This document shows positions 9,155-17,079 of a stretch of DNA of 41,053 bases, one piece after another. The number at the start of each line of letters is the position of its first letter. Within the stretch, counting starts at the first letter, position 1. The notes under the pieces were generated by a model, which ran no database searches, was not told the origin of the DNA, and worked only from the letters and a program-made list of their open reading frames with translations. The stretch lies in assembly GCA_044375105.1 (NCBI GenBank), contig JBILNK010000012.1, positions 1 through 41,053 on the forward strand. The letters run 5' to 3'. This DNA comes from JBIKLM01 sp044375105. GTDB lineage: Bacteria; Planctomycetota; UBA1135; GCA-002686595. The translations under genes and the position numbers were made by a program.

Positions 9155-10051
9155 TCAACGCAGCGCTTCGGCGCCGCCGACGATGTCGAGCAGCTCCTTG
9201 GTGATCGATTCTTGGCGTTTGCGGTTGTAGACCATCTTGAGTTCGCCCTGCATGTCGCGGGCCGCGTCCGTGGCGTTCTTCATGGAGACGCGGCGGCTGG
9301 CGTACTCGGAGGTCAGCGACTCGAGCAGCGCGTTGAAGATCTTGGTCTCCAGATAGCGCGGCACCAGCGAGTCGAAGATCGTGTCGGCGTCGGGTTCGAG
9401 GATCACGTCCCCTTGCAGGGCCGCCTTGGCCTGCCCCGCGGACCCGGCCGCCGAGGCCAGGCTCGCTCCAGAAACGGGCAGGAACGGGACCCAGCGCGGC
9501 ACGTAGCGCACCACCGATTCGAAGGCCGTGTAGAGCATGCGCACCTCGCGATAGGCACCGCTCTCGAAAGCCTGACGCAGGATGCGCGCCGTGCGGGCCG
9601 CCGACTGATAGTCCATCTGCTCCAGGGGCGGCTCGCTCAGGAAGCGCTCGACGTGGTAGCCGCGCTTGGAGGCGTACTGATAACCCTTCCGTCCGATCAC
9701 GAAGAAGTCCACGGCGCCCCCGCTCTGGCGGCCGCGCATCCACAGCTCGAGCTCGCGGAACACGTTCGAGTTGTAGGCCCCGCACAGGCCACGGTCGGAG
9801 CTGACCAGCAGCACCGCGGTCTTGTCGCCAGTGCCCGGCCGGAACAAAGGCCGATCGAGGGCCGCCTCGCCCAGACGCTCCGCCAGGTGGCCGACCAGCT
9901 GGGTGATCTCCGTGGCGTAGGGCCGGGAAGCCACGGCTCGGTCCTGGAAGCGGCGGAGTTTGGTCGTGGCGACCATCTCCATGGCGCGAGTGATTTGCTT
10001 GATGTTGCCGACGGAACGGATCCGTACGCGCAATTCGCGAATGCCGGCCAT
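9155..10051 (-). CDS. atpG: F1 ATP synthase gamma subunit
   Basis: 298-aa gamma subunit, the rotating shaft of F1. The N-terminal helix has RIRSVGNIKQITRAMEMVA and TKLRRFQ. The Rossmann part has LLVSSDRGLCGAYN. The C-terminal helix has SEYASRRVSMKNATDAARDM and YNRKRQESITKELLDIVGGAEAL. These are the conserved family ends. An Ala/Gly-rich stretch near residues 190-205 (SGASLASAAGSAGQAKAAL) is a variable surface loop. It starts with the ATG at 10051, 105 nt after the atpA stop. Confidence 0.98.
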   Translation of the reverse strand: MAGIRELRVRIRSVGNIKQITRAMEMVATTKLRRFQDRAVASRPYATEITQLVGHLAERLGEAALDRPLFRPGTGDKTAVLLVSSDRGLCGAYNSNVFRELELWMRGRQSGGAVDFFVIGRKGYQYASKRGYHVERFLSEPPLEQMDYQSAARTARILRQAFESGAYREVRMLYTAFESVVRYVPRWVPFLPVSGASLASAAGSAGQAKAALQGDVILEPDADTIFDSLVPRYLETKIFNALLESLTSEYASRRVSMKNATDAARDMQGELKMVYNRKRQESITKELLDIVGGAEALR

Positions 10052-10156
10052 GGGGTCGGGGCGCCTTGGGGTGGACGGGACGGGGAGCGAATCGGAGGTC
10101 TGGGAACGGCTGCCGGCCCGGAGCGGTGCTGTCCACCGCTCCGGATCAGCCGGAGA

Positions 10157-11725
<1,569 letters not shown>

Positions 11726-11847
11726 GTTGGGAGGGGGGCGGGGCGTGGGAAGCGCGGATCGGCCAGCGGAGTGGACGGGGCGCTCGGGGGTGGTTTGGGA
11801 TCCGGCGGGATGCCGGGGTGGACGATGGGGAGCGAAACGGCGCGCGA

Positions 11848-12399
11848 TCAGCGCGGGTGGGCCAGAGGGGCCTTGAGCAGCTGAGTGCGCAGGCGCTCCA
11901 GGCGACCGGAAACGGACTGGTCCAGCATCTGACTGCCGACCCGCACGCGGAAGCCCCCCACCAGCGAGGGCTCCACCTTGTTGTCGAGGTGCACGCGCTT
12001 GCCGAGGCGCTTGCCGAGGCTGGCGGACAAGCGCTCGAGCTCCGCCACGGCCAGGGGCCGCGCGCTCTCGACCAAGCCCTCGACGGCGCCGGCCTCGCTG
12101 AGCAGTTTGGCCCGGAAGGCCTCGCCCAGCTCGAACAGTACGGCTTCGCGCTGCTTGGCGAACAGCAGGCGCACGAATTTCTGGGTCAAGGGGCTGGACC
12201 GGCGCAGCAGCGGCTCCAGCAGCGCCAGCCGGGATTCGGCCGGACGCCGGGGGTCCGACAGCACCTGACGCACCTTGGCGCTCGAGAGCTCGGCGGAGAG
12301 GCTCTCCACATCGCGGCGCAGGGTTTCGAGCTGCCCCTGGCGGCTGGCGACCGCGAACAGGGCCTCGACGTAGCGGGCGGAGACGGCGCTGACTGCCAT
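11848..12399 (-). CDS. atpH: F1 ATP synthase delta subunit
   Basis: 183-aa delta subunit that joins the peripheral stalk b subunits to the top of F1. The N-terminal helical bundle starts VSARYVEALFAVA. The C-terminal block includes VHLDNKVEPSLVGGFRVRVGS and DQSVSGRLERLR, the conserved signature. The ATG at 12399 follows the atpF stop after only 3 nt, so the two peripheral-stalk genes are tightly paired. Length and motif order are normal. Confidence 0.95.
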   Translation of the reverse strand: MAVSAVSARYVEALFAVASRQGQLETLRRDVESLSAELSSAKVRQVLSDPRRPAESRLALLEPLLRRSSPLTQKFVRLLFAKQREAVLFELGEAFRAKLLSEAGAVEGLVESARPLAVAELERLSASLGKRLGKRVHLDNKVEPSLVGGFRVRVGSQMLDQSVSGRLERLRTQLLKAPLAHPR

Positions 12400-12402
12400 G
12401 GA

Positions 12403-12948
12403 TCAGACCCCCGCGTGGCGGCCGACGAAATCGCTGACCAGCCGGCGGTCGTCCTCGGAGGAGACCTGGCGCTCGAGCACCTTGCCGGCGGCCTTCAGCG
12501 ACAGATCGACGACCTCGGCGCGGATCGTGGCCAGGGCCTTCTCCTGCTCGGAACGGATCTGGCTGCGGGCGCTATCCAGCAGCGCCGCGGCCTCGGCCTT
12601 GGCCTTCTCGAAGATCTCGCGCTCGCGGACTTCCCCGCGCTCGCGAGCCGCAGCCAGGATCTTGGCGGCCTCGGCGCGGGCCTCTCCGAGCTTGACCTCG
12701 ACTTCGGCGCGGGCGCGCTCGGCCTCGGCGCTGGCCTGCTCCGCCTTGCGGACGGCGCTGAAGGCCTCTTCGTCGCGCGCCAGGAGCGCCCGGCTGACCG
12801 GCCCCATGACCATCTTCCAGACCGGCACCAGCGCCAGCAGGAAAATGATCCAGGTCCACAGCGCCAGGCCGCCGTGCAGCGGATTGAGCGGGTTGAAGAC
12901 GGCGCCTTCGGCGACCGCCAGTGCCGGGGCGATGAGGTTCGGGATCAT
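12403..12948 (-). CDS. atpF: Fo ATP synthase subunit b
   Basis: 181-aa peripheral-stalk subunit. One N-terminal membrane span (about residues 28-46, ALWTWIIFLLALVPVWK) is followed by a long Ala/Glu/Arg-rich coiled coil (about residues 50-165) with heptad-like spacing and the usual RARAEVEVKLGEARAEAAKIL pattern in pieces. It starts with the ATG at 12948. The 253-nt leader between it and atpE contains a train of perfect hairpins. Only one b gene is visible, so the stalk is presumably a b2 homodimer (inference). Confidence 0.95.
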   Translation of the reverse strand: MIPNLIAPALAVAEGAVFNPLNPLHGGLALWTWIIFLLALVPVWKMVMGPVSRALLARDEEAFSAVRKAEQASAEAERARAEVEVKLGEARAEAAKILAAARERGEVREREIFEKAKAEAAALLDSARSQIRSEQEKALATIRAEVVDLSLKAAGKVLERQVSSEDDRRLVSDFVGRHAGV

Positions 12949-12970
12949 CCGTGGTGGGGGTCTTGCTGAG

Positions 12971-13141
12971 GGGCTCCGGGGGGAGCCCGGGATGGCGCTC
13001 GGGAGCGCCCGATCCGGTCGAACGGAATGGACCCGCGCTGCGGGTCCAGGGGGCGAGGATCAGCTCGCGCCCGAGCGGAGGGCTTCCCGCCGCCGCCTGG
13101 GCGGCGGGCGCACCCCACCTGCACGGCGCCGGGAATCCCGG
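12971..13141 (-). other. Hairpin train in the atpE-atpF spacer
   Basis: Six stem-loops with short loops stand in a row within 171 nt. They are 12971-12977/12982-12988 (7 bp), 12994-12999/13004-13009 (6 bp), 13029-13036/13040-13047 (8 bp, GGACCCGC), 13053-13057/13064-13068 (5 bp), 13086-13094/13100-13108 (9 bp, CCCGCCGCC) and 13129-13133/13137-13141 (5 bp). None is followed by a T-run. In the minus-strand mRNA they lie directly 3' of atpE. Such structures can protect upstream mRNA or mark processing sites, which would suit a c subunit needed in many copies. The role is inference. Confidence 0.55.
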
Positions 13142-13201
13142 GGCCGCTGGCAGCTCGACGGCCCGCGAGCGCCGCTGCGCCCAGGGCCGCCGCAGCCGCG
13201 A

Positions 13202-13465
13202 TCAGAGGATCATGGTCAGCAGGGTCACGACCACGGCGAACAGGGCCACGCCTTCGATCAGAGCCGCGAGGATGATCGAGGAGCCGCGGATGTCGCCGGT
13301 GGCTTCCGGCTGGCGCGCGATGGCCTCGGCGGCGGCCGCACCGATCTTGCCGATGCCCAGGCCCGCGCCGAGGGGCGCCAGGCCCGCGCCGATGGCGGCG
13401 CCCAGCTTGGCCAGGCCAGCGCCGGTGGAGACAGCTTCCGCGGTTTCTTGCAGGGGGATGTTCAT
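13202..13465 (-). CDS. atpE: Fo ATP synthase subunit c (ring proteolipid)
   Basis: 87-aa two-helix proteolipid of the rotating c-ring. Helix 1 is Gly/Ala-rich (GAGLAKLGAAIGAGLAPLGAG). The polar loop is ARQPE (residues 50-54). Helix 2 carries the ion-binding carboxylate Glu71 in ALIEGVALFAV. The Na+-type signature (Gln in helix 1 and Ser/Thr next to the Glu) is absent, as Gly follows the Glu. Proton coupling is therefore likely (inference from known c subunits). Spacers of 253 and 254 nt isolate it on both sides, with strong hairpins on its 3' side. Confidence 0.97.
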   Translation of the reverse strand: MNIPLQETAEAVSTGAGLAKLGAAIGAGLAPLGAGLGIGKIGAAAAEAIARQPEATGDIRGSSIILAALIEGVALFAVVVTLLTMIL

Positions 13466-13719
13466 CTCTCGGTCAGGGGGGGGTTGGAGGGCCGCCGTCG
13501 GAGGGCCGCGGCGGGAGATCCTGGGTGGGGTGGGAGGGAGCTCTTGTGTCTCCGACCCGGGGACCCGGGCCGGTGGAGGGAGTGCCGCTTTGGGCGGCGA
13601 GGGGCGGAGCGTAAAGCGCAGGCCGGCGCCTGCTGTCTACCGCACTTGCGACCCGGGCGCGCGGCGCGGGGCGGCTCCTCGGGTGCCTGGGCAGCCGGGG
13701 GCGGTCGCTCCTTTCGTGA

Positions 13720-14814
13720 TCAGTGCTCAGGGTGGACGGCGGCGTTGATGAAGATCACCGAAAGCTGGGTGAAGATGAAGGCCTGCAGCAGCACCACGAA
13801 GGACTCGATGATGGTGATGAAGACCGCAAAGCCCACCGACGCCGGCGAGACCGCGTAGGCCGCGGTGGCGCCCATCTTCTGGGCCAGGAAGAACAAGAGG
13901 GCCATGAAGGTCAGGACCACCATGTGCCCGCCCATCATGGTCGCGAAGAGACGCAGGGTCAGGGCCACGGGCTTGACGATCACGCCCATCAGTTCGACCA
14001 CGAACATCAGCGGCCACATCCAGCCGGGCACATGGGGCACCAGGTTCTTCCAGTAGCCGATCACCCCCTGCTCCTTCATGCCGAAGAACAGCATGCAGGT
14101 GAAGGTGATCGCCGCCAGACCGCCCGTGACGAAGATACTGGCCGTGGCCGTGCCGCCATGGGGCAGGAGCCCCTGCACGTTCATGAACAGCACGAAGAAG
14201 AAAATCGTCAAGAAGAACGGCAGCCACTTGGAGCCCAACTCCGCCCCCATCACCGGATAGACGACCTCGTCGCGGATCCAGTGGGCCCAGCCCGCGAAAA
14301 AACGCGAAACCAGGTCCCCGCGGCCCGTGCGCAGGTACAGGGGGACGCCGCTGAAGCACAGGAAGATCAAGAGGATCGCCGAGACCTGGAACAGCTGCAG
14401 GTTGGTCAGGATCAGACGGGGGTGGTGCCCATCCCCGCTCATGTCGAAGAACCCGAGGAAGCCCGGCAGGGGCAGCTCGAGCAGGTGCTGGCCGGTCCCA
14501 TGGCCATGGCCGTCGGCGTGGGCGGCTGCGGCGGCATCCGAGCGCGGCCCAGCGTGGTCTTCGTTGGGGCTATGGTCCTCGGCGGGGCCGTGGCCTGTGA
14601 CCGCTCCCGCCCCGTTGCCATGCCCGTCCGCGTGCTCCGCGCCGTGCCCATGGGCCGTGCCGGGGACGAGCAGCGGCTCGGGCATCAGGTGGGCGAACAG
14701 CAGGATGAAGGGGTTCTTCTCCTCGTGGTGAGCGATCAGACGGGTGTTCGCGAACAGCACGCCGCCGATCAGGGCCAGGATGCACAGGACTCGCCAGTGG
14801 AGGAACTCGCGCAC
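13720..14814 (-). CDS. atpB: Fo ATP synthase subunit a with His-rich N-terminal extension
   Basis: 364-aa subunit a, which forms the proton half-channels beside the c-ring. The conserved core has the essential Arg288 in KPVALTLRLFATMMGGH, then IIESFVVLLQAFIFTQL with Glu337 and Gln344. The usual length is about 240-290 aa. The excess is an extra N-terminal hydrophobic segment (about residues 8-27) plus a low-complexity region with 11 His between residues 55 and 110, mixed with Gly, Ala, Asp and Glu. Canonical helix 1 begins only near residue 138. By family topology the extension should face the periplasm. It starts with a GTG at 14814. Confidence 0.96.
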   Translation of the reverse strand: MREFLHWRVLCILALIGGVLFANTRLIAHHEEKNPFILLFAHLMPEPLLVPGTAHGHGAEHADGHGNGAGAVTGHGPAEDHSPNEDHAGPRSDAAAAAHADGHGHGTGQHLLELPLPGFLGFFDMSGDGHHPRLILTNLQLFQVSAILLIFLCFSGVPLYLRTGRGDLVSRFFAGWAHWIRDEVVYPVMGAELGSKWLPFFLTIFFFVLFMNVQGLLPHGGTATASIFVTGGLAAITFTCMLFFGMKEQGVIGYWKNLVPHVPGWMWPLMFVVELMGVIVKPVALTLRLFATMMGGHMVVLTFMALLFFLAQKMGATAAYAVSPASVGFAVFITIIESFVVLLQAFIFTQLSVIFINAAVHPEH

Positions 14815-14875
14815 GGGGGATCTCGGTGCTGGGGGGAGGGCGGGCGCTGGGGGGGAGTGCTGCCGGGCGCGGAGG

Positions 14876-15319
14876 TCAGGCGGCGGCCGCCGGGGCGGGC
14901 GGAGAACGACGCTTGAGCGAGCGGGCGGTGGAGAAGGTCCCGGCCAGAAGGACCAGGAAGGCGGCGATAGCGTAGGCGCCGAGGGCGGCGATCGGATGCA
15001 AGCTCTCGACCAAATCGGGCCAGATCAGGAACAGGGCCGCGAAACACAGCAGCACCACGAACTTGAGTCCGAAGCCGATCGCGAGCCCCGGGATGAGCAG
15101 GGCCGGGCGGGTTTCGGCCAATTGCGCCTGGATCGCGATGCCGAAGCCCGAGCAGGCAGCGCCCAGCAGCACCCCGGCGACGAGCCCCAGGCCGACCGGC
15201 TGGCGCAGGGCCTCGAAGAGCCCCGCGGGAGGCCCTCCGATCCCCTGCCGGGCGAGCAGCCAGACCAGCCCCAAGGCGGTCAGGCACAGCAGCAGGGCGG
15301 TCAGGGCGGCGGCGCGCAT
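14876..15319 (-). CDS. Four-TM membrane protein, AtpI-like, of the atp operon
   Basis: 147 aa from the ATG at 15319. Four hydrophobic segments are visible: about residues 1-23, 32-56, 66-92 and 103-125. The tail is basic and Ala-rich (ARSLKRRSPP). Its position just upstream of atpB, after atpZ, matches the small hydrophobic subunit I gene of many atp operons, which assists c-ring assembly or Mg2+ uptake. The sequence itself is not diagnostic. The frame is open upstream to 15565, but that part overlaps atpZ and is Pro/Arg-rich, so the internal ATG at the first membrane span is preferred. An 11-nt G run lies 62 nt upstream of the chosen start. Confidence 0.65.
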   Translation of the reverse strand: MRAAALTALLLCLTALGLVWLLARQGIGGPPAGLFEALRQPVGLGLVAGVLLGAACSGFGIAIQAQLAETRPALLIPGLAIGFGLKFVVLLCFAALFLIWPDLVESLHPIAALGAYAIAAFLVLLAGTFSTARSLKRRSPPAPAAAA

Positions 15320-15380
15320 GGTCGAGAGGCGGGCAGGCTCCGGGGCGGTCTGCGGTCGGGAACTGGGCTGCGGAAGGGTC

Positions 15381-15391
15381 GGGGGGGGGGG
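15381..15391. repeat. Homopolymer of 11 G (C on the coding strand)
   Basis: An uninterrupted run of eleven G on the plus strand lies in the 143-nt gap between atpZ and the AtpI-like gene. Runs of this length slip readily during replication, so the spacing upstream of the AtpI-like start may vary. It could also be a sequencing-length artefact. Confidence 0.85.
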
Positions 15392-15462
15392 CGGGAAGGA
15401 CCGGTCGGGAAGGGCCTGGCTGCTGCGTCTCGGGCGGGAGCCCAGGCGCCGTTCGCGAGCTG

Positions 15463-15747
15463 TCAACCGGCGCGCTTGATCAGCAGCCACATGCCGGTAA
15501 GCAGGCCGATGGCCACGCCCGTCAGCAGCAGCCAGGGCAGGCTGCCGAGCTGGCGGTCGAGCCATAGGCCCGCCAGGGTGAAGGCGGTCAGGCTGCCGGC
15601 GAACTGCAGGCCGAGGCCCGCGAAGGAACCGTAGCTCTGCAGCATCCTGCCGCGGCCCTGCGGCCGGGATCCGGAGGCCTCCCGGGGCACGCCCGGGGGA
15701 CCGGACGGGGCTTGGGGCTTGCCGGGCGGCGGCAGGGGTACGGGCAT
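15463..15747 (-). CDS. atpZ: AtpZ/AtpI-family small membrane protein
   Basis: First gene of the atp operon. The C-terminal 60 residues match the AtpZ (ATPase gene 1) pattern: GLGLQFAGSLTAFTLAGLWLD, a short hydrophilic turn with WLD and LGS, then LPWLLLTGVAIGLLTGMWLLI and a basic end. Two membrane spans are predicted. AtpZ proteins are thought to act with AtpI in ATP synthase assembly or Mg2+/Ca2+ transport. The ATG at 15747 gives 94 aa with a Pro-rich lead. A second ATG at 15645 would give the bare 60-aa domain. No SD decides between them. Confidence 0.8.
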   Translation of the reverse strand: MPVPLPPPGKPQAPSGPPGVPREASGSRPQGRGRMLQSYGSFAGLGLQFAGSLTAFTLAGLWLDRQLGSLPWLLLTGVAIGLLTGMWLLIKRAG

Positions 15748-16475
15748 GGGAGCGCTGGCTCGGGGACTCGAGCAGGAGTGCGCTGCGGAGCCGTCCCGTC
15801 CGAGCTGCTCAGCAGCCCGGACGAGGGCACAAAGTGTAGGTTCCAGCGCTCCCGGACGAGTGCGGCAAAGCGTCGCACAAGGGCCGAGTCCAGGGACTCG
15901 ACGAGCACCTTCTCTCACCACGGCTCAGGCCAGCGGGAACGCGGCTGGGCGGACGCCTCGGCCCGCGCAACGGGCGCCTGGAGCCGGCGCAGCGCGGGGA
16001 GATCTGGCCTTGGATTCGAGGGAGCCTTCTGGCTCCGAGCGGAGCTGAATCGTCGCCCAGCCTCTGCGGCCGGCGGATGGCGGACCAGAGGCGTGCTGAC
16101 AGCTTTGGCTTGCGGCTCGGGTGCGGCCGGAGTGGATTTTCGGTTGAGGTATCGGACGGCCCCTGCCTGGATCGGGCCGCCGCACCTGCCCCAGCCGCCT
16201 CCCGGATGATTTCGAGGACTCATCCCAGGAACCAGCAGCGGGTCCCGTTGCCCCGAAAGGCCGCAGGACCTGTGGCTCGAAATGCCGCGGCCCAGACGCG
16301 CGCCCCCGAGGCGCCGCAAGCTAGTCTACCGGGCTGCCCGGGGAGGACCCGGGCGACGCCACGCCCCCCCCCAGGCCGATCCCAGCCGGAGCTCCTGTGC
16401 ACCGGCCCCGGCAGCGAGGGCCCCATTTCCCCCTGAGCGCCCCGGCGCTCCCTCTGCACAAGCCACGCCCGCACC
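15748..16475. other. 728-nt divergent spacer between the atp operon and ndk
   Basis: No gene recognised. It should hold the atp operon promoter (minus) and the ndk promoter (plus). On the minus strand, AAC-N16-CGTC (within 15819-15844) resembles some ECF sigma promoters, but this is weak. TACACT overlaps it without a good -35. A GGAGCC/GGCTCC hairpin lies at 16021-16036. Copy 1 of the 85-nt repeated element lies at 16056-16140. A minus-strand frame covering 16319-15915 only reads through the repeat and has no protein features. Confidence 0.6.
16056..16140 (+). repeat. 85-nt dispersed element, copy 1
   Basis: Aligns without gaps to 40962-41046 in the same orientation with 69 of 85 positions identical by hand count. 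The longest identical block is the first 17 nt (CCCAGCCTCTGCGGCCG). The 3' part can form an imperfect hairpin (CTCGGGT/GCCGGAG) followed by GGATTTT. There is no plus-strand gene just upstream, so a terminator here would have no obvious target. The pairing is weaker than in copy 2. It could be a small RNA gene, a decayed copy of a non-coding repeat, or a shared regulatory element. Confidence 0.75.
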
Positions 16476-16940
16476 ATGGAACGCACCCTCGTCCTGCTCA
16501 AACCCGACGCCGTCCAACGGGGCCTGATCGGCCGCATCCTGCAGCGCTTCGAAGAAAAAGGCCTGCAGGTGGTCGGCCTCAAGATGCGCGTCTTCCCGCG
16601 CGCCCTGCTCGAGCGCCATTACGAGGCCCACAAGGCCCGGCCCTTCTTCCCGGCCCTGGTGGGCTTCATGGGCTCCGGCCCGGTCGTGGCCCTGGCGCTC
16701 GAAGGCAAGCAGGCCATCAACGTGGTGCGCGGACTGATGGGCAAGACCAACGCGGCCGAAGCGGCGCCCGGGACGATCCGCGGCGATTTCGGGCTGTCCT
16801 TTTCGAACAACCTGGTGCATGGCTCCGACAGCCCGGAAGCCGCGCTCAAGGAGCTGGCGTTGTTCTTCGGCGAACCCGGCGAGCTGATCGAATGGAAGAG
16901 CGCCGGTTTCAACTGGGTCTACAGCGACGAAGAGCGTTGA
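16476..16940 (+). CDS. ndk: Nucleoside diphosphate kinase
   Basis: 154-aa enzyme that transfers the terminal phosphate between nucleoside triphosphates and diphosphates through a phospho-histidine. The active His115 is in NNLVHGSDSP. LLKPDAVQRG (Lys9) and GTIRGDFG are the other family blocks. The length is slightly above the usual 140-150 aa. The ATG at 16476 starts MERTLVLLKPD as expected; no SD is visible. A perfect 7-bp hairpin follows two bases after the stop. Confidence 0.98.
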   Translation: MERTLVLLKPDAVQRGLIGRILQRFEEKGLQVVGLKMRVFPRALLERHYEAHKARPFFPALVGFMGSGPVVALALEGKQAINVVRGLMGKTNAAEAAPGTIRGDFGLSFSNNLVHGSDSPEAALKELALFFGEPGELIEWKSAGFNWVYSDEER

Positions 16941-16942
16941 GC

Positions 16943-16959
16943 GCCGAAGCCCCTTCGGC
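16943..16959 (+). terminator. Hairpin directly after ndk
   Basis: GCCGAAG (16943-16949), loop CCC, CTTCGGC (16953-16959): a perfect 7-bp stem beginning two bases after the ndk stop. It lacks a T-run (CTGGGACG follows). It is more likely a 3'-end stabiliser or weak terminator than a strong intrinsic terminator. Confidence 0.4.
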
Positions 16960-17079
16960 CTGGGACGCCACGGCCGGGCGCTCTTCGCCGGGATCGCTGG
17001 CGCTCAGCCCGGCCCGGCGACGCCGGAGCGCGTCGCCGCAGCCCGCCGGCGGCGCCTCGGGGGCCCAGCCTGACCTGCG

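Noticed and set aside
13202..13465. Sodium-coupled c-ring
   Set aside because: The Gln in helix 1 and the Ser/Thr after the ion-binding Glu are missing, so proton coupling is favoured.
15915..16319. 134-codon minus-strand frame between atpZ and ndk
   Set aside because: It reads through the 85-nt repeated element and has no protein-like features.
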